Positions 41,936 through 53,539 of a DNA stretch of 64,000 nucleotides are shown here, one piece after another. Positions within the stretch are counted from its first letter, which is position 1. Every line of letters starts with the position of its first letter. This DNA is from Piezodorus guildinii. Its lineage: Eukaryota; Arthropoda; Insecta; Hemiptera; Pentatomidae. Made by a program: the position numbers and the translations under genes. Below the pieces are notes generated by a model. That model did not search any database. It saw only the letters and a list, made by a program, of their open reading frames with translations, and was not told where the DNA came from. The stretch is from assembly GCA_023052935.1 (NCBI GenBank), contig CM041292.1, positions 197,462,299-197,526,298 on the forward strand, written 5' to 3'.

Positions 41936-42665
41936 TGCTGAAACAGACGAATATTCTTTATAAACTTGGTGGCACTGCTGATAATTGCTTCATTATCGCT
42001 CAAAGCCTCAGAGACATGGCGTGGTACCCCACATTTTTCAATTTCTCTCCTGTACCGTGGACAGTCCTAAAAAATATGACTCACCGTGAGAGTCACTTTA
42101 CAGTGATTACATTGAGGCTGATTTTTCCTTGTAATAAGATATTTATGTGTGAGGCAGCAGTGCCCTATCCTCAGGCGGGTGATAACTACCTCCTCCCGCC
42201 GGCATGTTCTGGAAGATGTAGCCCAGGAGCTGACAGTGGGTTTAATGTCTTTAAGTTTGTTATTTGCTAATATATCCCAGGTCTGCTGCCATTCATATAT
42301 ATTTTTGCTTTTAATGGTTTAAATAACTCTGATGGTGGGAAATAGGAGGGCGTTATATCTTCTAACGAATGAGTCTCTGCTGCTGCTTTGTCAACTTGCT
42401 CGTTTCCGAATATTCCAGAATGACTGGGAACCCAAATAAAAATTATTCTTCTAGGATAGTCCTCTAGCTGCTTGATTCTATAGTGGACCTTCTGAACAAT
42501 GGGATTTTTAGAAAACAGATTTGAAATAGCTCTGAGAGCACTAAGTGAGTCTGAGCAAACAATTATTGATTCGTCTGGAGATGATAAGGCTAGAAGGATA
42601 GATTTTAGGATAGCCGTCAACTCAGCGGTGAAAACGCTACAATTCCTATTCAGTTTGTACTTGGA
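41936..42665 (-). pseudogene. I-like LINE RNase H and C-terminal zinc-finger region
   Basis: Minus 42620-42267: SILLALSSPDESIIVCSDSL, ALRAISNLF, IIFIWVPSHSGIFGNEQVDK, AAAETHSLEDI. This is a LINE-type RNase H (catalytic Asp in SDS; W-VPSH...GNE-D-K-A). It continues minus to about 41940 in broken frames with EEVVITRLRIGHCCLTHKYL, PQCNHCKVTLTVSHIF and CPRYRREI, the Cys/His C-terminal module. RNase H places it with I/R1-type LINEs, unlike jockey and RTE. The RT domain is missing. Confidence 0.82.
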
Positions 42666-42966
42666 GATAATTATTTTCGTTTTTTTTTTTGTTTTTTTTT
42701 TTGTTTTGGTTAAAGTATACTACTAAATTTTTCCATATCTTCGAAAATAACAGACTTACTAACAAGGGTATATCAGGGAAGATTTTTTTTCTTTTTCTGT
42801 TTTTGTTTATATTTAACGAGCTTCGCTAATTCTAAAAATCTATCTTCAAAAATAATTGAGTTATAAGCATTATAATGTGTAAAATTTCAATTGTTTTTTT
42901 TACATTAAAACCCAAATCACTTCAAATAGAATTATAATATAAAAAGGTCGATGAATTAAATTCTTG

Positions 42967-43005
42967 CATATATATATAAAATATATATATATATATATAT
43001 ATATA

Positions 43006-43050
<45 letters not shown>
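42967..43050. repeat. Compound (AT)n(GT)n microsatellite
   Basis: An AT dinucleotide run followed by a GT run of about 40 bp. Confidence 0.95.
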
Positions 43051-43053
<3 letters not shown>

Positions 43054-43235
43054 AGTCATGACTATTAACCGTTTCGTAGTATTATATTTTAATAGTTTTT
43101 TGTTGTTTTTTTAAGTTTCATCAACAGATATGCTTATTTTCCTGTTAAAAAGCAAAAAAAAAAAAAAAAAAAAGATAAAATTATAATCAAAATACCATGA
43201 TGCATGATAAATAAATGCCGTTTGTGTTTTTAAAC

Positions 43236-43537
43236 CCAAGAATTGTAGAATAGATGTATAATGTACCGTTGGATAGCTAAAGATTGCAGACAAACTACTA
43301 TCTAATACACGGAATCGTAAAGGGTAATAGAGAATTAAAAAAAAAAAAAAAACGATGAAACTAACTGATTGTTGTTGATAATAATATAATAGATTATTTA
43401 ATAAAACACATGTTTCTATTGAAATTCAATTTAATTATTTCTTAAACAATTTATTTTTACCTCTAAATGTATATGAAATTTCTTTAATCGATTTTAAAAA
43501 CGGAGGTAAGTTAAAGTAGTGTGTTTCCCTCTCCAGA
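43236..43537 (-). mobile_element. Helentron-like repeat, TCTGG half
   Basis: From GATGTATAATGTACCGTTGG to the end CTCTCCAGA. The hairpin end is absent. Confidence 0.65.
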
Positions 43538-43559
43538 TTTTTTTCTAATAAATCTATTT

Positions 43560-44065
43560 TTTAGTGACAGTACATTCAGCAATACTTCGTCAAGTTACCC
43601 CGGTGTTGTAATATTTAACAAATGAACGCTTTCCATTTTCCCTTCCATGACAGACGATCCGTTTTTTGTCAAAGAAGAGATTACTCGCTGCTAATCGAGG
43701 AGGTCACCCCCCGTTGCAGATTCCATTAAGATAATACCGCCCCTGAAATGGGGACTGGCAATGTCTACCTTATTTCGGATCTCGGCTCCGATTTGAACTT
43801 TATCTCCCCGAAAGGATTATCGAAATAATTTTCGCATATCTGATCCTCCTCAAGTTAGCGTCTGTTCCTGACTAAACCCTTGGACCGGAGCTGGAAATAA
43901 GATTATTTAATGAAAGGATCTCCTTTCCATGTGTAGCTGATGCCCCTGTTTCCTTATCTCAGTTTCGCAGCAAGGAAAGTTAATTCCATTTCTAACAGCT
44001 CTTCACTTTCCGAACGAAAAGCCATGATGCTTTACAGCATATTTTAGGATTTAAATGTCGCCTTG
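43560..44065. other. Anonymous GC-richer non-coding island
   Basis: Compositionally the most balanced unique stretch in the window, with no long ORF on either strand. It contains CGGATCTCGGCTCCGA (imperfect palindrome) and CTTGGACCGGAGCTGG. A candidate conserved non-coding element by inference only. Confidence 0.35.
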
Positions 44066-44888
44066 GAATATTTTGTAATTTGAATATAACTGTTTAAACA
44101 ATCATTAAAATAAAAAATGTTGAACTTTAAGGTCTAGACGTTTGCAAATGAATTTATCCCATAAAAAAAAACTATGAAAGGATGTTGATGAATTATAAAA
44201 GCATTTAATGAAAATTAAAACTATTTATATTCCACAATTGAATAAATTACTAAAAACCTTAAAATAATTGCATAGTCAGAGAAAGTTTTGATGTTTTCTC
44301 TATTTCGGACTGAACATGGGATGCTGCGATAAATAATTTAGTTTGTAAACAGTATTTGGGTAGTGCCGGATTCGCAAAACTTTATTATTCAGTTTGTTAG
44401 ACCTTCTACGTCTCATATCATGTGCTGAGCCAGGATTAGCTGTTTGGAATGTGTTTTTAGGAACTTTATCTGATGTGTGTGCTTATCGTCCTCTTTAACT
44501 CGAACGAGGACAAATGGGAGGGATTATCCTCCAGATGATCTACCCTGAGTAAGAAGTCCAAGATTTATTCAATAAAACCACTGCGAAACAAAGTTCTAGC
44601 ATTTTTTATTTTTTTATTTTTTTTTTAACTAACGAAAGTATTTAAGCCTTAGTTATAAAGAGTGTTTGAAAATTTATGAAAGATATTAAATAAATAAAAA
44701 ACACAAAAATTTATCTTGAAATCGTTATTTTTTGTTGTATTACTGGTTTATAAGTAAAATTAAAAATCAGGTAAATTGTCTTAACAGTTTTTCTGATGCA
44801 CACGTACTCTTTTGTTGCAATATATTATGACCAATTTGCCATAATGTGGCTGACTTTCGTTGTTGTAGCCTTCAACGTAAGATAAATT
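44066..44888. other. No gene recognised
   Basis: AT-rich with no assigned feature. Confidence 0.5.
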
Positions 44889-44899
44889 AGTAACAAAGT

Positions 44900-45060
44900 T
44901 ATTGATTATTGATATTATTATTGTGTATATATTTTATTGTGATTTTATGCCGTGTAAATATTGTATAAATGTAGTATGTATATCTTTCAGCACTACTACT
45001 GATGCCAAATTGGGACAGATTGTAATTTTACTCAATAAAAATTGTTGTTGAAAAACAAAA
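44900..45060 (+). mobile_element. Short LINE 3' end nested in jockey-B, with target duplication
   Basis: A 160-bp insert ending CTCAATAAAAATTGTTGTTG and an A-rich tail, flanked by AGTAACAAAGT (44889-44899, about 45061-45071). The interrupted host is a minus-strand jockey-B piece (about 44880-44899 and 45061-45165). Confidence 0.75.
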
Positions 45061-45165
45061 AAGTAACAAAGTAAGGAACATGAACGATTTTCGTAGGGTT
45101 TTAGATTGCAAGGATTAGATACGGAAGGAATTGGATGGTTTAGTAGATTCCTATTGCTCAATGAC
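45061..45165 (-). mobile_element. Jockey-B fragment
   Basis: Corresponds to the ...NLKSYENRS.../LNHP region near the RT C-terminus, broken and split by the preceding insert. Confidence 0.6.
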
Positions 45166-45357
45166 ATAATAGGTAAAAGGATGTCTGATAACTATTTTAT
45201 AAGTGTTGTTTCATTGTTTATATTTTGTAGTGTTGGGTTGTAAAATAGGTTTGTAACGTTGTTTATTGGTGATTTTAATAAAAAGATCAGATCCTTATAA
45301 ATATTTGGAATCAGTTATATCATTTAGTTATTTAATAAAAAATTGAATATTTTAGAT

Positions 45358-46552
45358 AGTATGCTATAAAATATTCTCATCAATTCTAACTAGTCGAATC
45401 ACGGAATACGCTGAGGAAATTATCCGAGATTACCAATGTGGTTTTAGGCGGAATCGCTCGACTATTGACCAAATATTTTCCTTACGTCAAATATTAGAGA
45501 AAAAATTGGAATACAACGGTGTAGTCCATCAACTTTATATCGATTTTAAAAATACTTATGATTCAATAGACCGTCAGAAGCTATATAACATCATGATTGA
45601 ACAGGGAATACCTAGAAACTTAGTAAACCTAGTAAAGATGTGTTTGTCGGAAACATTCCATAAAGTTAGAATCGGTCATAATTACTCCGAGAGATTTGAG
45701 ATGCGATCGGGTTTGAAACAGGGTGACTCCCTTTCACCTGTGTTATTTAATATAGCTTTAGAATATATCATAGAAAAGGTGATGTGTACCGAGAAAGGCT
45801 TAAATATGGGTGACAAGATTCCGGTTTTAGGGTATGCCGATGATCTGGTACTGCTAGGTGAAGACACGGAAACCATACAACTAAATACAAGTGTGTTAGT
45901 AGCAGAAACGGTGTCGATCTTGGATATTGATGTATCAGGTCATACTTTTGAACACGTAGAGAAATTCAAGTATTTAGGTTCAATTATAACTAGAAAGAAT
46001 GAAATCCAGGAAGAAATAAAGTCCCGGTTAAAGGTGGGAAATGCGTGCTATTATTCAGTTGCTAAGTTACTTAGTTCGCGGCTTCTATCTAAAAACTTAA
46101 AGATTAGAATTTATAAAACTATTATTCTTCCAACGGTTCTTTACGAATGTGAAACGTGGCCGCTTACTTTGAAGGATGAACAACGGCTTAAGGTTTTCGA
46201 AAATAAAGTATTGCGTAAAATATTTGGTCCAAAGAGAGATGAGGCCACTGGGGAGTTTAGAAGGTTGCACAACGCGGAATTGCGGAACTTGCATCCTGTG
46301 AATATAATTGAGCTGATTGCATCGCGGAGACTCAGATGGGCGAGTAAAGTTGTTGGGCTCGATGACGAGCGGATTCCGAGAAAGTTGGTATTTGCTGATC
46401 CGACTGGTATGCTTCCGAAAGGTAGGCCGAAGCGGAGATGGGAGGATTGCGTTAAGGCTGATCTCGGGAGCTTGGGCTTGAATGGTGAACATTGGACGAG
46501 TCTGTGTAGGCGGAATTTGGTGGTATCGGCATCGAACCTTCGGGTTCGCTAA
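45358..46552 (+). pseudogene. RTE-like LINE reverse transcriptase, longest copy
   Basis: Open from about 45358 to the natural stop at 46552. Motifs: SSILTSRITEYAEEIIRDYQ, CGFRRNRSTIDQIFSLRQIL, QLYIDFKNTYDSIDRQKLYN (motif A), GLKQGDSLSPVLFNIALEYI (motif B), VLGYADDLVLLGED (catalytic YADD), FEHVEKFKYLGSIITRKNEI, TIILPTVLYECETWPLTLKD, IFGPKRDEATGEFRRLHNAE, GRPKRRWEDCVKADLGSLGL, SASNLRVR. About 100 bp between the YADD block and FEHVEKF is deleted in frame (thumb region, compare 21420-21530). The endonuclease half is absent. A TTA microsatellite tail follows. RT core motifs survive, but the 5' truncation makes it dead. Confidence 0.88.
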
Positions 46553-46639
46553 GCCTATTATTATTATTATATTTTAGATAAACTAATCTTGAATTCGGTC
46601 ATCATTACCGGATGAAGGACGACCCTGGATCTGGTTCTC

Positions 46640-47585
46640 AACCGAGCAAACCACTGTACAAATTTACAACTATATAAAATACAACAAGTAAACATGCCGA
46701 AATGATAAAACACATGAAATAAACTACCCATTGGCAGCACTATTTAGTAGTGAGTATAAACAAGAAGGTCTCAAGACCATTTTACTTTCACACGCCTCGG
46801 AAGATTATCAGGAATTGAAGAGGAAGCAAGGATTGTAATTAATGGATTAGAGTGGGAGTGGACTTTTTAATGGAAGGAGTGATACCTGTTCCGCGCTATA
46901 TCAGACATTTTTCAAGGTCATTGTTGATGATTTTGTTCGTGACTAAGGATTTTGCGAAGGATTTCGGATTGTAAGGATTGAATACGGAAAGAGTTTAATG
47001 GCTTAGTAGAGCCCCAAAGCTCAACTTCGTAGGTCCAGATAGGCCTTATGATGGTCATGTAAACGAGTCTTTTGTAGTTAAGTGAAAGGTTAGAGCGTCT
47101 GTCTAGTAAGTATTAAAGTAGCCGAAATCGTCGAGCAGTTTCTTGTCTTTTTAGTCTTGTATGCAGATTCCGTGTAAGTCGTTTGTCAAGCAGGAGTCCT
47201 AAAAAGTGGATCTGTTCAACAGAGACAAGGATTAAAAGACCCTATAGGGCAGAATGTCATAGGTTTTCGACGAAGGATAAAAGTAATTTATTTTATTTCT
47301 CCAATTCTGACACCGTACCTCAAGGTCTCTGATGTGGGCTTAGAGAGTTTGGTAGGCAATTGGAAGGGTCGTTATTAAGCGATAACATCGGCGTAAGTAA
47401 AAAGGAATGTGTTAGGATTAGTTGGGATATCAGCTGTATAGACTGTGTAAAGAATGGGTCCTAGGATACTGCCTTGAGGAACCCCAGCAGACATCGTGAA
47501 AAGAGATGAATAGGTAAGATTGGGGTTTATTTTGAAGGATCTGTCAGAGAGGTAGGACTGGATGATTAGGAATTATACAGGGAGG
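46640..47585 (-). pseudogene. Jockey-B LINE RT fragment
   Basis: Minus-strand copy with 3' UTR (GCTGCCAATGGGTAG equivalent near 46725), the RT tail (RLYGVELWGSTKPLNSF-like region around 47000) and upstream TADIPTNPNTFLFTYADV-like and QGSILGPILYTVYTADIP pieces (47400-47490). Many small deletions. Confidence 0.75.
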
Positions 47586-48239
47586 ATTAAATTTAAATAT
47601 TGATAAACGCAACGAACATATTCACAACTCAATAAATAGGACGTTTCGAGCGTTTGTCGATTAAATGTTGTATTAATCACTATCTAAGAGCGATTTCCTA
47701 TCGTTTCAGTCTTGAATGAGGATCCCATGTGAGATATTTCTCAATATGGATTTCTAATTTATTAATGTAAAATATAAATAATGCGATGACATAATTATTT
47801 TTAAATATAAATAAAATAGTGTTTAGTATTTATAATAATAATATTGCATATTTTTATAAACTGATAAAAAAATAAAAGAAAGAATGTCCTCCTTGCTAGC
47901 TCTAAAGAAGTAGTGTGTGACGAAGGAGACCCATTAAATATTGGAGGTCTGGGACACATCTTCCTCCTTTTATCAGTTAAATTCGTTACGTGAGGCGAGG
48001 TGTGCCATGTTCTTGTCTTCTTCCAGTTATTTTTAAATGATCTTGGAGCCTCTCAATATAGTACAATGGAAGTAAGTAAGTGACTTCGTGAAAAGAATAA
48101 ATATTCCAGGTCTATCTAGTACAAACTTTTATATATTGAAATGGTATCTAAAGGAGTACTGGTACATAAGCACATACTATTTATACATATACATATATGT
48201 TAAAATCACTATATGCATATGAATTTTATATATTTAAAA
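47586..48239. other. No gene recognised
   Basis: No ORF with a motif. CGTTTCGAGCGTTTG at 47642 resembles the PLE core only superficially. Confidence 0.4.
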
Positions 48240-48409
48240 TTATAAACAAAACTAACTGATTGTTGTAGGTTATGATAAAATAGATCAATTAATAAAACAC
48301 ATGTTTCAATCGACTTTGTAACCATTTTTCATCAATAACTGTAAGTTAAAAATTTCTTTGATTGATTTTAACAACGGAGGTAGATAAAGACATTTTTTAC
48401 GCACACCGT
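48240..48409 (-). mobile_element. Helentron-like repeat, TCTGG fragment
   Basis: Covers AACAAAACTAACTGATTGTT through GGAGGTAGATAAAGACAT. The terminal TCTGG is degraded. Confidence 0.6.
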
Positions 48410-48441
48410 TTTGTTTTTTTTCGTATTTTTATGTATGTATT

Positions 48442-49594
48442 ACTTTCACTTACTATATATAGTAAGGGAAAGTATTGCGGTCGTGAACATATTCGAATTC
48501 CTGTTTTCAACGGAAATACACATTTTAGGGTTTCCTGAGTCCAAATAACCAAGTCTCGCAAAAATGTGTGTGTGATAATCCTGGGCGGAAACAGTAAATC
48601 ATATGAAACTGAAATTTCATATTTTAGACAAATATACGCCCAAGACGTTAAAAACCCCTTTTCATCAAATGAGCTTACCAGAAGAGCCACTTCATTTAGT
48701 ACCTATTATCGATTTTCTCGAAACACTTCCGACGATTTTGATTAAACTCACTATATCGATGTAAAATTTAATGGGCTTTAATATCATTTAGGTTTCATTA
48801 GGATTAAAATGGTCTGACAGGGCTTAAATGCCGATTATATTTTAAATTTTCTTTATCTAAAGTACCTTTAATTTTGTTGATTCTATAAAAATAACTATAA
48901 AATCTTGTTACTACTGATTAAAAACAGGTACATATATAAATTGAATGAATTCGGTACCCAAAAAAAAGGAGGAAACTGAAAAAATATTTTTTTAATGCAA
49001 TTTTTCATTTTTGAACATAAGAATAGTAATTTACATGTATTTATTTAACGTCACTTTATGCTACTATGGCTAATCGGACGATGCTACATTGGGAGTCCTA
49101 AATTTTGCCTATCCAGGTTTTATTAGGATAGGGATCTTTAACGAGTACCTGACGTCGTACAGGCTCAGGACCACCTTTTAACGTCCCCTCCGAAGGACGG
49201 CGTAACTAAGGATTTTTTACTCCCATTAAAAAATCCTAGGACCACCTGCGGATTTGAACCCGTGACCTTTGGCATGGGAGGCTGTTACGCTAGCCACCCA
49301 GCTACAAGTGAACCCGTATACATGTATGATACACCGTTGAAAAGCTTTCAGAAAAAATATTATCTTATACTCAAGCTTTTAAAAGTTATTAGAGAGTGAT
49401 GAAAAAAAGATAAAACTAACTGATTATTTTAGATAATAATATAATAGATTTTTTAATAAAACACATGTTTATATAGAAATTCAATTTAATTAATTCTTCA
49501 ATAGTTTCACGTATTTTTATCTAACTGTATTCGAAAATTATTTCATAGATTTTAAAAATGGAGGTAAGTGAAAGTCGTATGTTGCCGTACAAGA
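48442..49594 (-). mobile_element. Helentron-like repeat, near full length
   Basis: Hairpin end at 48442 (ACTTTCACTTAC then the TATATA palindrome), TCTGG end at 49594 (degenerate). It contains the whole internal block set seen at 52013-52931 and is interrupted by a SINE (49041-49318). Confidence 0.75.
49041..49318 (-). mobile_element. tRNA-derived SINE (family 1), complete
   Basis: The minus-strand head has TAGCTGGGTGGCTAGCGTAA (A box) and GGGTTCAAATCC (B box), then a body of about 200 bp containing GGGAGTAAAAAATCCTTAGT, and an A-rich tail. It is flanked by TACATGTAT (49032-49040, 49319-49327) inside a Helentron-like copy. Confidence 0.87.
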
Positions 49595-49599
49595 TTTTT

Positions 49600-50160
49600 T
49601 TATTGTAAGTGTTGTGTCTCCGACTAATATGAGACGGGACACCTAAATTAATATAAGTATTAGACAGGAAATTAGAACACCGTGTGCTTGAACTGAATAT
49701 ATTCAGCTAAGGTTATACAAAGAGGTTTTTATGACAAATACTAAGACAAAGAGGTTATGAACATTAGCACGAATTCTAAACATGTACCCGTCACAACAGT
49801 AAGCATATTTGCTTATTGCATAAGCAGATGAAAAATCTCAAAACTCTTATAAATAAATATTTGAACGGTTCTATGTATAACCCTAGAACTAAATAACTAC
49901 TCACTGATCAGATCAATACCTCAATTCGTGGAAAGTCGAGACGGGTCGAATGAATGAAATTTCTGAAAGAGACAGAAAAATAAGAAGTTGATTTAGAAGT
50001 TTCACAGCCGGTCCCTGTGAGACTCATCTTCTTCTCGGATTACTTTTGTTCTTGGCCGACCTAAATAACTAGCTCTAACCGGCGTCCTTCAATCTCATGT
50101 CTAGAATTGCAAGTACTATTAATCTTATTTTTAATTAAAATACATCCATGAAAAAAAAAA
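49600..50160. other. No gene recognised
   Basis: Non-repetitive, no ORF with a motif. Confidence 0.45.
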
Positions 50161-50435
50161 TCTGGTGTGTGCATCAAACGTCTTCATTTACCTCCGTTGA
50201 TAAAATCAATCAAAGAAATTTTTAAATACAGTTATTGATGAAAAATGGTTACAAAGTCGATTGAGTTTCGATAGAAACATGTATTTTATTAATTAATCTA
50301 TTTTATCATTATCTACAACAATCAGTTAGTTTTGTCCGGTTTCATCACTCTCCTCTAACTTTTACAAGTTTCTTTATAAGATCATTTTTTTTTTAAATTG
50401 TTAGCTTTCTAACATTAAATTATACATCTATATTA
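50161..50435 (+). mobile_element. Helentron-like repeat, TCTGG half
   Basis: Starts TCTGGTGTGTGCATCAAACG and extends to the AGCTTTCTAACATTAAA block. Confidence 0.7.
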
Positions 50436-50444
50436 ATAATAATA

Positions 50445-51195
50445 ATAACAATTTCTTTATTTATTCTGGGACAAGTCCCTTTAGAATAATATAAAATACA
50501 ATAATGTGATATTTACTGTATTAGAGTAAGAAAAAATAATGAAATATACAGTGAATAATAACAAGTAAAAAGGAAAACAATAAGACAAATGACAAAAATA
50601 AAAATATTATAAACCAATATATATCTTCGAGAACTAATGGATGTGAAAATATTTGTAGATATATAAGCGAAGAATTAAAAATATAATAAATAAATAATTA
50701 TCATGTTCAAATACATAAGCTAGACTAAAAAATAAAATACACTTCTTAGTTAAAAAAAAAAAAAAATAAAAAAAAAAAATTAAGAAACACTTCTATAACT
50801 TTTTATATTTACATGTTTTTTTTGGAAACTGGATCAATTAGGATTGTTTGAAAGTTGAATGGACAGAAAGTTATGAAATAGACGAGATTTGAAAGTCGGA
50901 AGGGTATTAGAATCACGAATATCAGAAGGAATAGAGTTCCATAGGGAAGAGGATCGGATCACGAAAGATCTGTCGAAAGCTGTGGTTCGATGGGGCACGA
51001 TATGCAAATCTGAAGGCCGCATACGAGTGTTGCGGGAATGGATTGAGAATTTGAAGAGATCAGAGATGTATGATGGACGGCGGAATCGGATACCTTGATA
51101 GTGGAAGGAAGCCAGGAAGTATTTTGGACGGTAGGAAGGATTAAGCCACTTTAACTCTAATATTACTGTTCTTATGTTAAAAAAAAAAAACAAAA
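50445..51195 (-). pseudogene. CR1-like LINE 3' end
   Basis: The minus ORF 51193-50834 encodes the RT C-terminus: KWLNPSYRPKYFLASFHYQG, IRFRRPSYISDLF, HSRNTRMRPSDLHIVPHRTT, FDRSFVIRSSSLWNSIPSDI, TFKSRLFHNFL. The R-T...F..SF..R-S-LWNSIP signature is typical of CR1/jockey-group RT tails. A 3' UTR of 380 bp ends CTTGTCCCAGAATAAATAAAG at about 50450. Only the last 119 codons remain. It is the best-preserved member of the family at 3185 and 25371. Confidence 0.82.
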
Positions 51196-51778
51196 TCCAT
51201 TAATATATACATGTTTGCTGTTCCTCTTTTATGTGCACGATTTTCATATTGTTCCATCAAACCTTGAGTATGTATCTCGTGACATAACAGAACTTATTAT
51301 GTAAAGAAGTTATATATTCTAGTAAAGAATATCTACATTAAAAAAATAAATGCAGCACAATTTACAAATTTAATTTTGAAAATGTAGAAATACTGGATAC
51401 CCCACCAAACAATGGAAACTGAAAGATACTTGAAGCAATATACTGACCAAAAATAACAATAGAATCATAATCTATTAAACAGAAAAAAAAAATTCATTAA
51501 TTATGTAAATTTATAAAAATATAAGAATAGTATGTAAAAAAAAAATATTAATAAAACCATACCATCACTATTTAATAAATACAAGCCATAGGAATGAAAT
51601 AAGAATAATAACTGAAAATACTAGGTACAAAGTACGAAAAATTAAAAACAAAGAAGAAACAGTAAGCCAATAGCTATCATCCGATTGACATGTAACATTG
51701 TTCTAGAAAAATGTATATAAGAATGACAAAAACATTGATGATAAATTGCAAATAATTTGATAATTACGATTTGTGACA

Positions 51779-51846
<68 letters not shown>

Positions 51847-52012
51847 TAATGTATGTTAATCTAATTTATTGATTTGTTTACATTTTTTAGTCTTTGAAAG
51901 GGGAACAAGACACCTAAACATCGAAGAAGAAAAAATCTAAATAAGTTTTATAAAGAATAAATACATAAATGGAAGTATAAAATGCCTATAGAAATATGTA
52001 AAAGAAAAAAAT
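51196..52012. other. No gene recognised; (TA)n 51781-51842
   Basis: A-rich sequence with one long TA microsatellite. Confidence 0.5.
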
Positions 52013-52931
52013 CTGGTGGGGGCAACACACGACTTTCACTTACCTCGATTTTTAAAATCAATGAAAGAATTTTAAATACAGTTAGAGATAAAAATACGTG
52101 AAACTATTAAGGAATTAATCAAATGGAATTTATATAGAAACATGTGTTTTATTTAAAAATCTATTATATTATTATCTAAAATAATCATTTAGTTTTATCT
52201 TCTTCTCATCACTCTCTATTAACTTCTAAAAGCTTGTGTATGAGATGATATTTTTTCTAAAATCTTTAGCTTTCCAACGGTATATCATACATGTATATTA
52301 CTGCTCTTATGTTCAAAAACGAAAAATTTCATTAAAAATATTTTTTTTTCTGTTTTCTCCTTTAGTTGGGTATCGAATTTATTCAATTTATATATTTACC
52401 TGTTTTTTATCAGCGTTAACAAGATAATCTAGTTATTATTATTGAATCTAAAAAATTAAAGATACTTTAGAGGAAGAAAATTTAAAATATCGGCATTTAA
52501 GCCCTGTCAAACCATTTTTATCCAAATAAAACCTACATGATATTAAAGCCCATTAAATTTTACATCGATATAGCGAGTTTAATCAAACTCGTCGGAACCG
52601 TTTTTGAGAAAATGGAAAAAAGGTGCAAAATGCATGGTATAAAGTGCCTCTTCTGGTAAGCTCATTTTGATTAAAAAAGTTTTGTCACGTCTCGGGCGTA
52701 TAGTTGTCTTAAATATGAAATTTCAGTTTCATAGGACTTACCGTTTTCTCCCGGGAGTTACCACACACACACACACACACAGACACACACACACACACAC
52801 AAAGACCTTTTTGCGGGACTTGGTTATTTGGACTCAGGGGACCCTAAAACGTGTATTTCCGTTGAAAACTGGAATTCGAAAATTTTCACGATCGCAATAC
52901 TTTCCTTACTATATATAGTAAGTGAAAGTAA
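52013..52931 (+). mobile_element. Helentron-like repeat, best uninterrupted copy
   Basis: A 919-bp copy. It begins TCTGGTGGGGGCAACACACG, then ACTTTCACTTAC, has an internal AT-rich body and a CA microsatellite (52763-52801), then GGACTCAGGGGACCCTAAAA, and ends in the palindrome TTACTATATATAGTAA followed by GTGAAAGTA. The words ACTTTCACTTAC and GTAAGTGAAAGT form subterminal inverted repeats. No ORF. Useful as the family reference. Confidence 0.65.
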
Positions 52932-53535
52932 AAATAGGTTACATGTCTTATTATTGTAAATCAGTTTTGAATTTTTTTTATATGATGTTTATATGACCTT
53001 AAATATTTGTATACAACCGATCGGAATAAAAAATAATAAAAGTAAGGGTGAAAAGGAGGGAGACGCATGTGAGAGAAGGGGAGGATTGATGCTCGGAGTG
53101 GAAGAGGAACGAAGTTAGATGAATCCCGCTGATGCCGTTCGGGGACCCTTGCAAATTGAATCTGCTTCAGACAAAGACCTAGCCATCTTAAGAAAGGAAC
53201 AGAAAAGACAAACCCTACAGTCTGCTTACACCCAAATATTCTCCTCACTAATCCACCAGCTACTAACTCTCTTCACATCTAAATTGGGGTGGTGTGGTCT
53301 TCATAAGGCTTATTTACTAGATCCTTCCTAAATTTCGTTCAAGTTACTAATATATCATTCATAAAATCCGCCTTATTCACTGATTCTTTTAGCATTTTAT
53401 CTGTAACTAAGCGAAGTATAAAAAAAAAATTTCTATGGTTATTAGGTTTAGGTTTAAAGAAATTTATTTTTTATCTTTCCTTTTTTAAAATTCAATTTCA
53501 TCAAATAAACTGTTTATAATTACTGAATCGTATCT
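52932..53535. other. Unassigned; small ORF 53119-53331
   Basis: The 70-codon plus-strand frame (MNPADAVRGPLQIESASDKD...) is Lys/Gln-rich then hydrophobic, in slightly GC-richer DNA. I do not recognise it. It could be an exon or a transposon piece. Confidence 0.2.
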
Positions 53536-53539
53536 TGAG

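Noticed and set aside
46097..46492. 131-codon minus-strand ORF
   Set aside because: Complement of the RTE-like RT C-terminus.
47640..47660. PLE ribozyme core (CGTTTCGAGCG)
   Set aside because: Only a short word match; no stem II or CTGANGA counterpart nearby.
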